From an uncultured Dokdonia sp. (lineage in GTDB: Bacteria; Bacteroidota; Bacteroidia; Flavobacteriales; Flavobacteriaceae), in contig NZ_CANMDS010000005.1 of the NCBI RefSeq assembly GCF_947496725.1, positions 62,001 to 126,000 on the forward strand: a stretch of DNA of 64,000 nt, in the 5' to 3' direction. A program made the position numbers and the translations under genes. Shown here piece after piece: positions 1 through 8,228 of the stretch. Position 1 is the stretch's first letter, and each line of letters begins with the position of its first letter. Under the pieces are notes generated by a model. That model was not told the origin of the DNA. It saw only the letters and a program-made list of their open reading frames with translations, and did not search any database.

Positions 1-844
1 TATAATAACCATCTGGCGAAAATGGCTCATCTAGATTTGCCAAAAAACCGGTTTTCTGTCCTTCTCTCTTTATCGTTCCGCCATCATTGTCAAGAGCTTC
101 ACTGTCTATTCCGTCGTCCTTTATTCCGTATAAAGCTCTATCTACAAGCTCGTCATCATTTATCACTAAGCCTATCATCCCTACAGCTACAGTTCCCCAA
201 GTGCTATGGTTATGTACTCTATTAAAAAACTGTGGCGTTTCTACAGATAGAAAATCTGCAAAGGGGCGAAATAACTCATTATCTAAGGTCTGTCGTTCTT
301 CTTCTGTGACCCATCCTCTTATACCGTCATACGCCTGACTCATATACACGAGCCAGTTTGCATCATTAAGACATTGCCAAAAGATTTTTCCGCGGGCATA
401 TGAGCGTTCTTGCGGGTGACGAGGTAGTGACTTGTACATCTTTGCATATGCTAGTAATACATCTCTGGTAAACGCTGCATATTTCGTGTCGCCTGTAATT
501 TGAAACAGGGCACCTGCTTTTTGTAAAGTGGCATAATTTTTTTTGTGTTGCGTATGGGTGTAGCCACCAGCCATATCTTTTGGTATGGGCACTTGTATAC
601 CTTCTGCCATTGCCGCGTCTACTTCTTGCTTTGCTCGCTCGAGCGATTTGTCAAATAATGGTACACTCCCTAATGCACTTTTGATATTATCTACACTTTT
701 TGAGGTAAGCATTAGCTTAGGGTGATCTGCAATATTTTCTGAGTCACTTACTATAGTAGTTTGATCTTGATTTTTGCAAGAAAGAGCAACCATTACAATT
801 GCGATGAGCTGTATAGCTTTTTTTAAGTGTTTAAAGTGTTTCAT
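1..844 (-). CDS. PL17-type alginate lyase lipoprotein, 3' end cut by window edge
   Basis: The reading frame is open from an ATG at 844 to the left edge (about 281 codons seen). The product starts with a lipoprotein signal peptide ending in a lipobox (ALSCK), so it should be membrane-anchored. An alpha/alpha-toroid alginate-lyase domain follows, with an Asn-His pair in NHSTWGTV about 220 residues in and the start of a DGYY motif at the very edge. In PL17 oligoalginate lyases these are the Asn, His and Tyr of the active site. The heparinase II/III half must lie beyond the window. Such enzymes are usually exolytic and release monouronates from alginate oligomers. The gene starts 6 bp after the stop of the upstream lyase gene, so it is the fourth visible gene of one leftward operon. 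Family is fairly certain; exact substrate preference (polyM or mixed) is not visible. Confidence 0.85.
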   Translation of the reverse strand, partial: MKHFKHLKKAIQLIAIVMVALSCKNQDQTTIVSDSENIADHPKLMLTSKSVDNIKSALGSVPLFDKSLERAKQEVDAAMAEGIQVPIPKDMAGGYTHTQHKKNYATLQKAGALFQITGDTKYAAFTRDVLLAYAKMYKSLPRHPQERSYARGKIFWQCLNDANWLVYMSQAYDGIRGWVTEEERQTLDNELFRPFADFLSVETPQFFNRVHNHSTWGTVAVGMIGLVINDDELVDRALYGIKDDGIDSEALDNDGGTIKREGQKTGFLANLDEPFSPDGYY

Positions 845-850
845 AAATAG

Positions 851-3070
851 TTACTTTATCTTATAAGTTACCTCTGTTGCAGGTTGTAATGTGTAGTTTG
901 TATCAATACCATCTTGAGTGACAATAATCGCTACTTTTTTGCCACTTAGTAGCGTGATGGTTAATTCTTGATTGTTTACTTGAGTCATTATATCTGCCCC
1001 TTCTGGAATTTCAATATTTATTGTGTCAATAATCGCTTTTGAAATATTAAAGTAAATGGAGGTGTTTCCTTTAGATAGTATTTTTATACTGCCATTATGA
1101 AGTGACCACCCTTTTAAAGATGGGTTTTTATCAGTCTCTAGTATGCGGGTGTCATAAGTGCTATAAGGATAAAGTACAGTAATAAAACTATGTGATGCTT
1201 CTCCTTCTTTAGAAACGGTAGACCACTGTTTTCCTCTTTTTCCAGAAGTAGTTACACGATCCACCTTATTGAGTTGGTAAATATCTAGACCGCTTCCGTT
1301 AGAAAAATTAGAACGTAAGAGTTCGGCACCATTTTCTGTGGTGTAGTGACCTTGCCATTGTTGCTTATAGATATGTGCTTCTTTAGCGTAAAAATTATCT
1401 TTCACGATCCAAAAATCACCTTCTACAGAGATTACTTGTCTTGTGTATGTAACCCCTTTTTCCTCAAAGCCATCGTGGCTGCCTATAAAGAGATCTATAG
1501 ATTCGTTAGAGAGCCACCCCAGCACCTTAGGTTCGGGAAGACTTTTAAATTTACCAAAACCACTTCCTCCTTTATTAGATGTGTAGTCTTTACCTTGAAG
1601 TATGTTGTCTGCAAGTGCAACATTTTTTACTTCACTATTTTTAAATAGTTCTAGGTCATCTAGTGAGTAGCGTACCTGGTAATTAGGTAAAATTACGTGC
1701 TCATTTGCCATTGCTTGTATGCCTAGCATATCACCGTGCTGGTGGTCTGGCTTGTCTTTATCTAGACCTGCAGATATTATGAGCATTTTATCACTAGCCT
1801 TCCAGCCTTCTCTCATTATATAATAGCCTGTGTCTTTAAAAGCATATGACTTTGTTTCTGGTGGTGTTGCTTTTATAGATTTTAATCCTTCTAGTTGATT
1901 ACGGCTTAGGTACCATAAATACTTAGGTTGTACTGCTTGCTTTGCAAAATGTCCTATTGCTGGATCATCAAATAATAGGTAGCCTAGTGTAAGCGTCCCA
2001 GAGATGTCATTTTTTTCTGCCCAAGGCGTATCTGTATCATCAGATAGTACAGGAGCGCTTCCGTCTGGATAAGCAACTTTAGTGAGCGTTGTAAATAATG
2101 ATTTAAGCTTGTCTTCCCATAGTGCACTTACTGGCATATTGCTTTTTTGAGCCAATTGGTACACATAAAAATAGTTGTCTATATCGCTCTGGTGGTAATG
2201 TATAGTACGTTCAAACTGAAACCCATCTTCATTAATCTCTCTTTTAAGATGCTCTTCTAGAAGAGACATAGCGTGTGTATACCACACATCTGCATCTTTA
2301 AAGTCATTTAATATTATAGCAAGTATAGCCAGTGCAGAGAGACCTCTGGTCTGGTGATTACCAGCTTTAAACTCTTTATTGTTTTTATATAAATGTGCTG
2401 CGTGTTGAAGTAGTGTGGCTATAGTGGTAAGTTGATTCTTGTCTGTGTATGCTGCTTCTCCCAGATATCCATTATGTATTTGAAGCCAGTTTAAAATGCG
2501 ATAACCAGATCTAAAAGACTCATACACGCCATTACCATCATTTATGGTTTCAAAACTATTAGTAATTAAAGCATTATTAAGAGATGCTAGTTGCGATGTA
2601 TAATAGTCTATGTAAGATGGGTTTTTATTCTCATAGCGGTATAAAAAGGCAATGTCTACCATTTTATGTTGCCTAGCAAGGTGTCTTAAACCATATGCAT
2701 TAATAGGAGTCCCATTTTTATAGCTAAAAGGTAATTTCCAAAACGTGCTATCATCAAATTTATCTAGGTGATCTTGAGCTCTAGCCGTATGATATGTCTC
2801 CATCTTAGGGTAAAGACGTTTGTACTCTTCAAAACGCGTGTCTGTCTCGTGCCAGTCATAAAAATAACGAGAGGCAAAAACAGTTCTAAAATGTAGGGCG
2901 AGACCAGATTGAGAAACTTCACCCAGATCTTTTTGTACACTAGTTTTGAGATATGGGAATATATCATCTATAGCAATTACCCGCTCAGAAGGAATATGCT
3001 GTGCATATCCGGATAGGGTAAGTAATAAAAAGCATAGCTGGACCCCATATTTTTTAAAACGCTGTAACAT
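851..3070 (-). CDS. Secreted heparinase II/III-fold polysaccharide lyase
   Basis: A 739-residue protein with a Sec signal peptide (about residues 1-23, ending SGYAQ). The N-terminal half is helical and carries GNHQTRG (237-243) and a GFQFERTIHYH stretch (283-293); the C-terminal half is beta-rich and has DHQHGD (442-447), the His-rich metal/sugar motif typical of heparinase II/III proteins. This two-part layout is shared by PL12, PL15, PL17, PL21 and PL39. Its place between PL17 and PL6 genes suggests alginate or oligo-alginate as substrate, and PL39 is a candidate family, but I cannot assign the family from motifs alone. Its start codon overlaps the stop of the PL6 gene by one base, implying translational coupling. 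Confidence 0.75.
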   Translation of the reverse strand: MLQRFKKYGVQLCFLLLTLSGYAQHIPSERVIAIDDIFPYLKTSVQKDLGEVSQSGLALHFRTVFASRYFYDWHETDTRFEEYKRLYPKMETYHTARAQDHLDKFDDSTFWKLPFSYKNGTPINAYGLRHLARQHKMVDIAFLYRYENKNPSYIDYYTSQLASLNNALITNSFETINDGNGVYESFRSGYRILNWLQIHNGYLGEAAYTDKNQLTTIATLLQHAAHLYKNNKEFKAGNHQTRGLSALAILAIILNDFKDADVWYTHAMSLLEEHLKREINEDGFQFERTIHYHQSDIDNYFYVYQLAQKSNMPVSALWEDKLKSLFTTLTKVAYPDGSAPVLSDDTDTPWAEKNDISGTLTLGYLLFDDPAIGHFAKQAVQPKYLWYLSRNQLEGLKSIKATPPETKSYAFKDTGYYIMREGWKASDKMLIISAGLDKDKPDHQHGDMLGIQAMANEHVILPNYQVRYSLDDLELFKNSEVKNVALADNILQGKDYTSNKGGSGFGKFKSLPEPKVLGWLSNESIDLFIGSHDGFEEKGVTYTRQVISVEGDFWIVKDNFYAKEAHIYKQQWQGHYTTENGAELLRSNFSNGSGLDIYQLNKVDRVTTSGKRGKQWSTVSKEGEASHSFITVLYPYSTYDTRILETDKNPSLKGWSLHNGSIKILSKGNTSIYFNISKAIIDTINIEIPEGADIMTQVNNQELTITLLSGKKVAIIVTQDGIDTNYTLQPATEVTYKIK

Positions 3071-5373
3071 TAGTAAACTAACTTAAGTTTTAAGTTTTGC
3101 ACCACTTTAATCTCTCCAGAGTTTGAAATCTTATTATCCACAGGTTCTTGTCCTTTTTCACCCCACAGTACTGCAATGGTTTTTATAGGGTTATTTGTAA
3201 AGGTATTTTCGGCAAGAGTTACGTTTACGATGCCTCTTGTTTTTAATAAAATATTACTCTTCTCTTGAGCGCCACATTGTGTAAATGTATTGCCACGCAC
3301 GACAAGGCTACCGCCTATAGTAGACTCGTCATAACCACCACGGTAGTAGTCTAGCACATTCATCCCTACATTTGTAAAGTTGTTGTCTTCTACAAAAACA
3401 AAAGCCGCGTTATAATCTCCTTTGTCATTAGTTTCCTTATTAAGTTGGATACCTCTTGCAGTGTTTTTTATGGTGCTATTTTTAATTGAGATTGTATCTG
3501 CAAACGACGCTTTACTAGTTTCTAACACACTTTTAAAACCATCTATCTCAACATTATCTAGCCATAATTCATATGCCTGGCCCATCCCTTTTTCTAGGGT
3601 TGCAAATGCGTCTGTACCTTTATCACCCTTAAGTATAATGTTTGATAGCTTAAGCTTTGCTCTGGGTTGTAGTTCAAAACCCTTGGTAGCGTTTTTAAAA
3701 GTAATCACGGGTCTGTTAGTCGTTGCTGTAGATTGTAGGGTTACCGCTTTCGCGAAAGCGTAATTACCATCCACCTCATAAGTGCCAGGTGCTATATTTA
3801 TGGTAGTGCCTTGGCTAGCATTTTTTATAGCTTTTGCCAGTTCTGCTTCTGTCGAAACAGTTATTGTTTCTGGGTCGTTTTGCGCAGGTCTGGTGTTAAA
3901 CCAAGAGGTCCCGTAGTTTGAGATATCTAGCAATTCTTTATGATTACTTGATACCGAAACAATAGCTCCGGCACGGTTAGACTCGTCACGGCTGTTACCT
4001 AATAAATCTTGATCTATACGGTCAAAATCAAAACCGTTGTAAAGTTCATTTTGCGCTCCTTGAGGTGCAGAAAATAAGTTGTCACCTTGTGATAGGTCTA
4101 ACGATTTTGTAATAATACCATCTGTCTTATAATCGCTCGTGTTTTTTACATTTATAAAGTTGCTCTTAAAAGTCACTCCTGTTATGGAGTCATATGTTTT
4201 TACAACACTCGCAGTGGGCGCATCTGTGTATATAAGATTATTTGCTACCACCATACGCTCTGCTCTTGCAGATCGAATCTCTGAAGCGGGTAACACCTCT
4301 GCCTGACTTAAATTTGCTCCTACACCAAAATGCCAAGGCGTCTTTGAGTTTATAAAAGAGTTATGCGCAACCACAACATCTGTCACTTGGTTATAACGAT
4401 TAAGTGGAGATTTTGGGATACCATTCATCACGGCAAGCGGTGCTCTAAACTCGTTTCCTTTTAAGTTATAGAAGTAGTTGTTTACAATCCAGTGGCCCGT
4501 GTTTATAACACGTATACCACCTATAAATTCTGAATTGTCATTACCTATAAAGACGTTGCCATCTATAGTAGCATAATTACCGTGTCTTAATACCAGTGAA
4601 CCCTCAGATTCAAAAAACACATTGTTTTTAAATGTATTGTAGTTACTCTTACTAGAGATAATCTCTACCTCACCATTACAACGTTCAAAATAATTGTGCT
4701 CTACATTTACATATCCTGGTGTCATAGAGGTATAGCTGTCTCCCAGTTGCAGCGTCTCTGCACGTGGACCTCCTTTTCTAGGGCGTGGGCCAAAATGGTT
4801 GTCTTTAATCTGGTGATAGGTATTTACATTTTCATTACCCTTAAGCATCACACGCAGGGTAGGACCTTGGTTTGTTTTGCCAGTGATGTAGTTATGGTCA
4901 AAGCTGTTATGTTGCCCCCACAGTTCTATCCAGTGGTTTTTACTATCTCGATCTGGGTTTGTAAAATCTTCTATCACACAGTCTGTCACTGTAGAGTGAT
5001 AAGCAATTCTTGAATCATCTATTTTATATCTTATTACCGCTTTTTCTGTCGTAAATCCATTTTTAAAATGTAAACCACTCACTTGCAAGTACGACCCGCC
5101 CAGCTTGAGTGAAGAGTTACCCTCTAAGATAACCTCACCTGGAGTTTCGGCTGTAAGAGATATGGGGTTTGCTTCTGTACCCTCACCATAAAATTTTATG
5201 GCAGCATCTGTCCAAACACCGTTTTTAAGCACAATATGATCTCCGGGTTCTGCATTTTTAATAGCTGTGTTGAGCTCGTCTATGGTAGCCACGGTCTGGC
5301 TTGCATCTAGTGCTGCCTCTTTACAGGCGCTTAAAAGTACGAGTGAGCAAAGAAGTATGAGATGTTTATACAT
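3070..5373 (-). CDS. PL6 family alginate lyase lipoprotein (chondroitinase-B fold)
   Basis: A 767-residue lipoprotein (LLSACKE lipobox, Cys17) with two parallel beta-helix domains joined near residue 500. The first helix carries the PL6 signature: GPRPRKGGPRAET (about 195-207), Glu235 and Glu237 in NGEVEIISSKS, Lys242 and Arg263 in LVLRHGN. The Glu-x-Glu, Lys and Arg spacing fits the calcium ligands and catalytic Lys/Arg of two-domain PL6_1 enzymes such as AlyGC. The likely action is beta-elimination of alginate at the cell envelope. A copy of the 16-bp palindrome at 3745-3760 sits in the second helix and is read as AFAKA. It overlaps the next gene by one base and lies 46 bp downstream of the PL7 gene. 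Confidence 0.92.
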   Translation of the reverse strand: MYKHLILLCSLVLLSACKEAALDASQTVATIDELNTAIKNAEPGDHIVLKNGVWTDAAIKFYGEGTEANPISLTAETPGEVILEGNSSLKLGGSYLQVSGLHFKNGFTTEKAVIRYKIDDSRIAYHSTVTDCVIEDFTNPDRDSKNHWIELWGQHNSFDHNYITGKTNQGPTLRVMLKGNENVNTYHQIKDNHFGPRPRKGGPRAETLQLGDSYTSMTPGYVNVEHNYFERCNGEVEIISSKSNYNTFKNNVFFESEGSLVLRHGNYATIDGNVFIGNDNSEFIGGIRVINTGHWIVNNYFYNLKGNEFRAPLAVMNGIPKSPLNRYNQVTDVVVAHNSFINSKTPWHFGVGANLSQAEVLPASEIRSARAERMVVANNLIYTDAPTASVVKTYDSITGVTFKSNFINVKNTSDYKTDGIITKSLDLSQGDNLFSAPQGAQNELYNGFDFDRIDQDLLGNSRDESNRAGAIVSVSSNHKELLDISNYGTSWFNTRPAQNDPETITVSTEAELAKAIKNASQGTTINIAPGTYEVDGNYAFAKAVTLQSTATTNRPVITFKNATKGFELQPRAKLKLSNIILKGDKGTDAFATLEKGMGQAYELWLDNVEIDGFKSVLETSKASFADTISIKNSTIKNTARGIQLNKETNDKGDYNAAFVFVEDNNFTNVGMNVLDYYRGGYDESTIGGSLVVRGNTFTQCGAQEKSNILLKTRGIVNVTLAENTFTNNPIKTIAVLWGEKGQEPVDNKISNSGEIKVVQNLKLKLVY
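3745..3760. repeat. Iterated palindrome, exact copy
   Basis: CGCTTTCGCGAAAGCG, a perfect 16-bp palindrome, inside the PL6 gene; read as Ala-Phe-Ala-Lys-Ala in the second beta-helix domain. Confidence 0.95.
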
Positions 5374-5398
5374 AATGTGATTATTGATGTTTTAAGAG

Positions 5399-5414
5399 CG
5401 CTTTCGCGAAAGCG
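5399..5414. repeat. Iterated palindrome, exact copy (intergenic)
   Basis: Exact 16-bp copy in the 46-bp gap between the PL7 and PL6 genes. In the operon mRNA it could form a short hairpin, but it has no T-tract and does not look like a terminator. Confidence 0.95.
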
Positions 5415-5419
5415 TACTA

Positions 5420-6385
5420 TTAATGTGTAACCTCTATATTATAGTACTTAAGCGTGGCAAATGCCTGTGCGTCTGTACTGGTTAAATAATTACCTGCTTT
5501 AAAGTAGTTTTCAAAAGGCCATTTCTCTAGACTCACGTCCTCATAGATTAATGGACTTTGATCGTTGAGCTGTATTTCTAAACGGGCGTCACTAGCTGTA
5601 ATGCTCAAACTAAAAGGTTCAAATCCTACATAACCCATATTGTCTTTTATGTCTTCCCAAGTATCGCTTGAGGTGTCTAGTAATGCATCACCCTCTGTAG
5701 ACTCATCTACTAGTGATTTTTTATGAGACCAGATGTAACCGTCTTTCCAATACATTTTTAAGAGAGGTGGGCCGTTATTAGAACTAAAGCCGTGGGTCTC
5801 CATATCTTCTTCAGATATGATACCGTGTATTTGCATTACGATAGTGCGATGATAGTCGTTACTTGAGTTACCATCTTGAGATATGTCTTCCATTTTAAGA
5901 TTACCAGAGAGTATGCCTCCTTGTGCAAGAGTCCAATTTTCTCTCGAGTTAGAAGGGTTTATGAGCTCTCTTAACTCTGTTCTAGAATAACTACTGTTTG
6001 CTGTAGATGAAGCTGGATATACGTGAAAAACGAGTGAGGTGTCCTCTATATCATCATACATAAATGGTGTAATTGCCTCTATGTTTTGATACCCAAAATT
6101 AACTAGTTGTGCTGGTTGATATTCGTCTGGGCTTCCGTTATTATTTTCATCAACAGGTAGTGTCACTTTCCAGTTAGAAAAATCTATTGGGGCATACTGG
6201 CTAGTATCTGTCTCACCATCTGTAGTGCCCTGTGTATCTTCTACTTGTGGTGTAGGTGTAAAAGGGGCATCATCTCCCTCATCTGTAGACGAGCAAGAGA
6301 TACTAGCTACACATAATAAGAGGATAATAATATACCTATATTGTGTAGATTGTAGCATACATTGTAGGGTGATTACTGTTTGCAT
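5420..6385 (-). CDS. PL7 family alginate lyase lipoprotein
   Basis: A 321-residue protein whose C-terminal 250 residues form an alginate_lyase2 jelly roll. All three PL7 signatures are present: RTELREL (135-141), QIH (185-187) and YFKAGNYLTS (294-303), which hold the catalytic Arg, Gln, His and Tyr. An Ile in the QxH motif usually goes with preference for G-containing blocks. The N-terminus is a lipoprotein signal (ASISC, Cys31) followed by an acidic Thr-rich linker, so the enzyme is probably surface- or periplasm-facing. The first ATG (6385) is used here; the second ATG (Met10, 6358) gives a more typical signal-peptide length and may be the real start. It is the first gene of the leftward operon, directly behind the promoter at 6435-6465. 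Confidence 0.92.
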   Translation of the reverse strand: MQTVITLQCMLQSTQYRYIIILLLCVASISCSSTDEGDDAPFTPTPQVEDTQGTTDGETDTSQYAPIDFSNWKVTLPVDENNNGSPDEYQPAQLVNFGYQNIEAITPFMYDDIEDTSLVFHVYPASSTANSSYSRTELRELINPSNSRENWTLAQGGILSGNLKMEDISQDGNSSNDYHRTIVMQIHGIISEEDMETHGFSSNNGPPLLKMYWKDGYIWSHKKSLVDESTEGDALLDTSSDTWEDIKDNMGYVGFEPFSLSITASDARLEIQLNDQSPLIYEDVSLEKWPFENYFKAGNYLTSTDAQAFATLKYYNIEVTH

Positions 6386-6397
6386 TTAAATTTTTTA

Positions 6398-6426
6398 AAC
6401 TGGTTTTCCAAATTGGTTTACCAGTT
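6398..6426. promoter_or_regulatory. Candidate operator of the alginate-lyase operon
   Basis: A 29-bp nested dyad: outer arms AACTGGT/ACCAGTT and inner arms CCAA/TTGG around a single central A, separated by TTT on both sides. Read another way it holds two direct repeats, TGGTTTTCCA (6401-6410) and TGGTTTACCA (6414-6423), 13 bp apart. TGGTnnnACCA-like sites are typical of FadR/FCD-type GntR regulators. It lies just downstream of the predicted transcription start, where a bound repressor would block elongation. No matching regulator gene is in the window. Confidence 0.7.
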
Positions 6427-6434
6427 ATGCGTCT

Positions 6435-6465
6435 CAAATATAGATATAATTATAAGACTCGCAAT
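6435..6465 (-). promoter_or_regulatory. Bacteroidota-type promoter of the alginate-lyase operon
   Basis: On the minus strand an ATTG box (6462-6465, the -33 element) is followed after 19 nt by TATATTTG (6435-6442), a full match to the TAnnTTTG -7 consensus of Bacteroidota primary sigma. Transcription would start near 6428. Confidence 0.75.
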
Positions 6466-6603
6466 ATTTTGGCGTAAATTTTACGCTATTGCAAATTATT
6501 ACCTACTATAATTGTTTAATTTGAGTTTGTTGTTTTCTGGAAGTCACGATTAAATTATACACAAAAAGGAATTTTAACTTAGTATAATGAGTATGTATTA
6601 TTT

Positions 6604-6623
6604 ATTAATCGTAATATTGCAAT
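6604..6623. promoter_or_regulatory. Candidate ArsR operator, copy 1
   Basis: ATTAATCGTAATATTGCAAT, 16 bp upstream of the arsR start. The ATCGTAAT/ATTGCAAT part is an imperfect dyad, and a near copy (17 of 20 bases) occurs at 6984-7003 before the next gene. Two copies flanking arsR are best explained as autoregulatory operators. Confidence 0.65.
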
Positions 6624-6639
6624 CAAATAATATAATAAG

Positions 6640-6969
6640 ATGGGATTAACAAAAACCGAAATGTTTACAGATGAGCAAAACCAGATTTCACTTTTTTCAA
6701 AAGTATTTGGTCACCCTGCTCGTGTAGCGATACTGCAACATTTATTTAAAATAAATAGTTGTGTATGTGGCGACCTTGTAAATGAAATAGGTCTTGCACA
6801 ACCTACCATCTCACAACACCTTAAGGAGCTCAAAAATTTAGGTTTAATAAAAGGTAATGTAGAGGGTACGAGTGTTTGCTACTGTATCAATTCAGAAAAT
6901 TGGACACGTATGAAAGAAGTAATGCAGCAATTTTTAGATCAAGATATTGTCGCAACAGATTGTTGCTAA
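6640..6969 (+). CDS. arsR: ArsR/SmtB family metalloregulator
   Basis: A 109-residue winged-helix repressor. The DNA-reading helix region is LAQPTISQHLKELKNLGLI (about 52-70), and the alpha3 metal site CVC (Cys41, Cys43) sits in SCVCGDLV, the arrangement of As(III)-sensing ArsR proteins (consensus ELCVCDL). Extra cysteines at 80, 82 and at the C-terminal end (108, 109) could add a third thiolate ligand. As(III) binding should release it from DNA. It heads a three-gene operon with DUF6428 and arsenate reductase genes. A second ATG at codon 8 is a possible start. Palindromic candidate operators stand before and after the gene. Confidence 0.9.
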   Translation: MGLTKTEMFTDEQNQISLFSKVFGHPARVAILQHLFKINSCVCGDLVNEIGLAQPTISQHLKELKNLGLIKGNVEGTSVCYCINSENWTRMKEVMQQFLDQDIVATDCC

Positions 6970-6983
6970 AAAAAATTATTCTC

Positions 6984-7003
6984 ATTAATCGTATAATCGC
7001 AAT
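6984..7003. promoter_or_regulatory. Candidate ArsR operator, copy 2
   Basis: ATTAATCGTATAATCGCAAT in the 48-bp gap between arsR and the DUF6428 gene, matching copy 1 at 17 of 20 positions. Its place suggests an internal ArsR-controlled promoter for the downstream genes. Confidence 0.6.
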
Positions 7004-7017
7004 AAACAAATAGAATT

Positions 7018-7485
7018 ATGAAACTGTCAGAAGTAAAAAATGTACTTAATGGGTTGGAGACAATTTCTTTCCAACTACCAAGTGGAGAATTAGTGCCAAG
7101 TCATTTTCACGTGACTGAGGTAGGTAAGGTGTCAAAGCACTTTATAGACTGCGGTGGTACCGTGCGAAAAGAGGAGGTAGTAAACTTCCAACTATGGAAT
7201 GCAGATGATTATGACCATAGACTACATCCAGAAAAGCTGGTAAATATTATTGAGCTTTCTGAAAAGATATTAGGTATAGCAGATCTAGAGATAGAAGTAG
7301 AGTATCAAGCGAGCACCATAGGTAAATATGGACTTGATTTTAATGGGTCAAGTTTTTTACTAACCTCTAAACAAACAGATTGTCTAGCAAAAGATCAATG
7401 CGGTATACCTGGCGTAGAACCGGCTGTTGAGACTGTCGCAGAGACAAGCTCTTCTTGCTGTGGGCCTAATAGTACGTGTTGTTAA
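7018..7485 (+). CDS. DUF6428 family protein of the arsenic operon
   Basis: A 155-residue soluble protein resembling the DUF6428 family, which is commonly found beside arsR in Bacteroidota. The first 110 residues contain a conserved SHFHVTEVG stretch (about 28-36) and no membrane segment. The C-terminal tail is cysteine-rich (DCLAKDQCG, then CCG and a final CC), suggesting thiol metal or arsenite binding. The biochemical role is not known; an accessory or chaperone role in arsenic handling is inferred from context. Confidence 0.75.
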   Translation: MKLSEVKNVLNGLETISFQLPSGELVPSHFHVTEVGKVSKHFIDCGGTVRKEEVVNFQLWNADDYDHRLHPEKLVNIIELSEKILGIADLEIEVEYQASTIGKYGLDFNGSSFLLTSKQTDCLAKDQCGIPGVEPAVETVAETSSSCCGPNSTCC

Positions 7486-7508
7486 TCACATTTTATAAAG
7501 AAACCTAT

Positions 7509-8141
7509 ATGACCACAACAGCGTCAACACTATATCCAAAGATCAATGATTTTATAGAGGGGTTAGATATACATAGTATTACAGAAGAGCGCAAGGAGAC
7601 CCTTGAACCGTTAGTAGCGTTTGTTAAAGAAAAGCACAGGCAGCAGGAGATTATAAGACTCAATTTTATATGTACACATAACTCTAGAAGAAGTCATCTC
7701 GCTCAAGTGTGGGCACAGGTTATGGCTTACTATTTTGAGGTAGGGAAGGTATATAGTTATTCTGGCGGAACGGAGCGTACAGCTCTTTTTCCGGTAGTTG
7801 CCACAACATTAGAAAACACAGGTTTTTTAGTAAAGACTATTTCTAGTGGTGATAACCCTGTTTACACAATAAAGTTTGCAGAAAATGAGCATCCTGTTAT
7901 AGGGTTTTCAAAAAAGCTGGATGATACTTTTAACCCTAGTGCAGGCTTTGTAGCAATAATGACCTGCTCGCAAGCAGATGGTGGATGTCCCTTTGTAGCC
8001 GGTGCAGAAAAGCGTGTGCCTATTACATTTGAAGATCCTAAGGTGTATGACGGAACTCCACAGCAAAAGGAAAAATACCTAGAGCGTAGTACACAAATTG
8101 CAACAGAAATGCTTTATGTGTTTTCTCAAGTGAAAGGATAG
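7509..8141 (+). CDS. Arsenate reductase-like low-molecular-weight phosphatase
   Basis: A 210-residue protein with the LMW tyrosine-phosphatase/ArsC P-loop CTHNSRR (Cys55 to Arg61, CX5R) followed by SHLAQVWA. Two further cysteines, in MTCSQADGGC (153 and 160), could act as resolving cysteines. FEDPKVYDG (about 174-182) matches the acid-loop DP of the fold. It probably reduces arsenate to arsenite. The ATG at 7509 is preferred because a start at 7476 would overlap the DUF6428 gene and only adds an unconserved leader. It is the last gene before a strong terminator. No arsenite exporter (ACR3/ArsB) follows. Confidence 0.85.
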   Translation: MTTTASTLYPKINDFIEGLDIHSITEERKETLEPLVAFVKEKHRQQEIIRLNFICTHNSRRSHLAQVWAQVMAYYFEVGKVYSYSGGTERTALFPVVATTLENTGFLVKTISSGDNPVYTIKFAENEHPVIGFSKKLDDTFNPSAGFVAIMTCSQADGGCPFVAGAEKRVPITFEDPKVYDGTPQQKEKYLERSTQIATEMLYVFSQVKG

Positions 8142-8170
8142 AATTGATGCGTCATATTTATACAATAAAG

Positions 8171-8201
8171 AAATCCTCTTAGTTTTATACTAAGAGGATT
8201 T
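8171..8201. terminator. Bidirectional intrinsic terminator
   Basis: Perfect 12-bp stem AAATCCTCTTAG/CTAAGAGGATTT with a 7-nt loop. It lies between the convergent arsenic operon (+) and the YHYH/SCO1 operon (-), so it can serve both. Confidence 0.85.
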
Positions 8202-8228
8202 ATTATTAATGCTTTTTTATCCTTAGGT

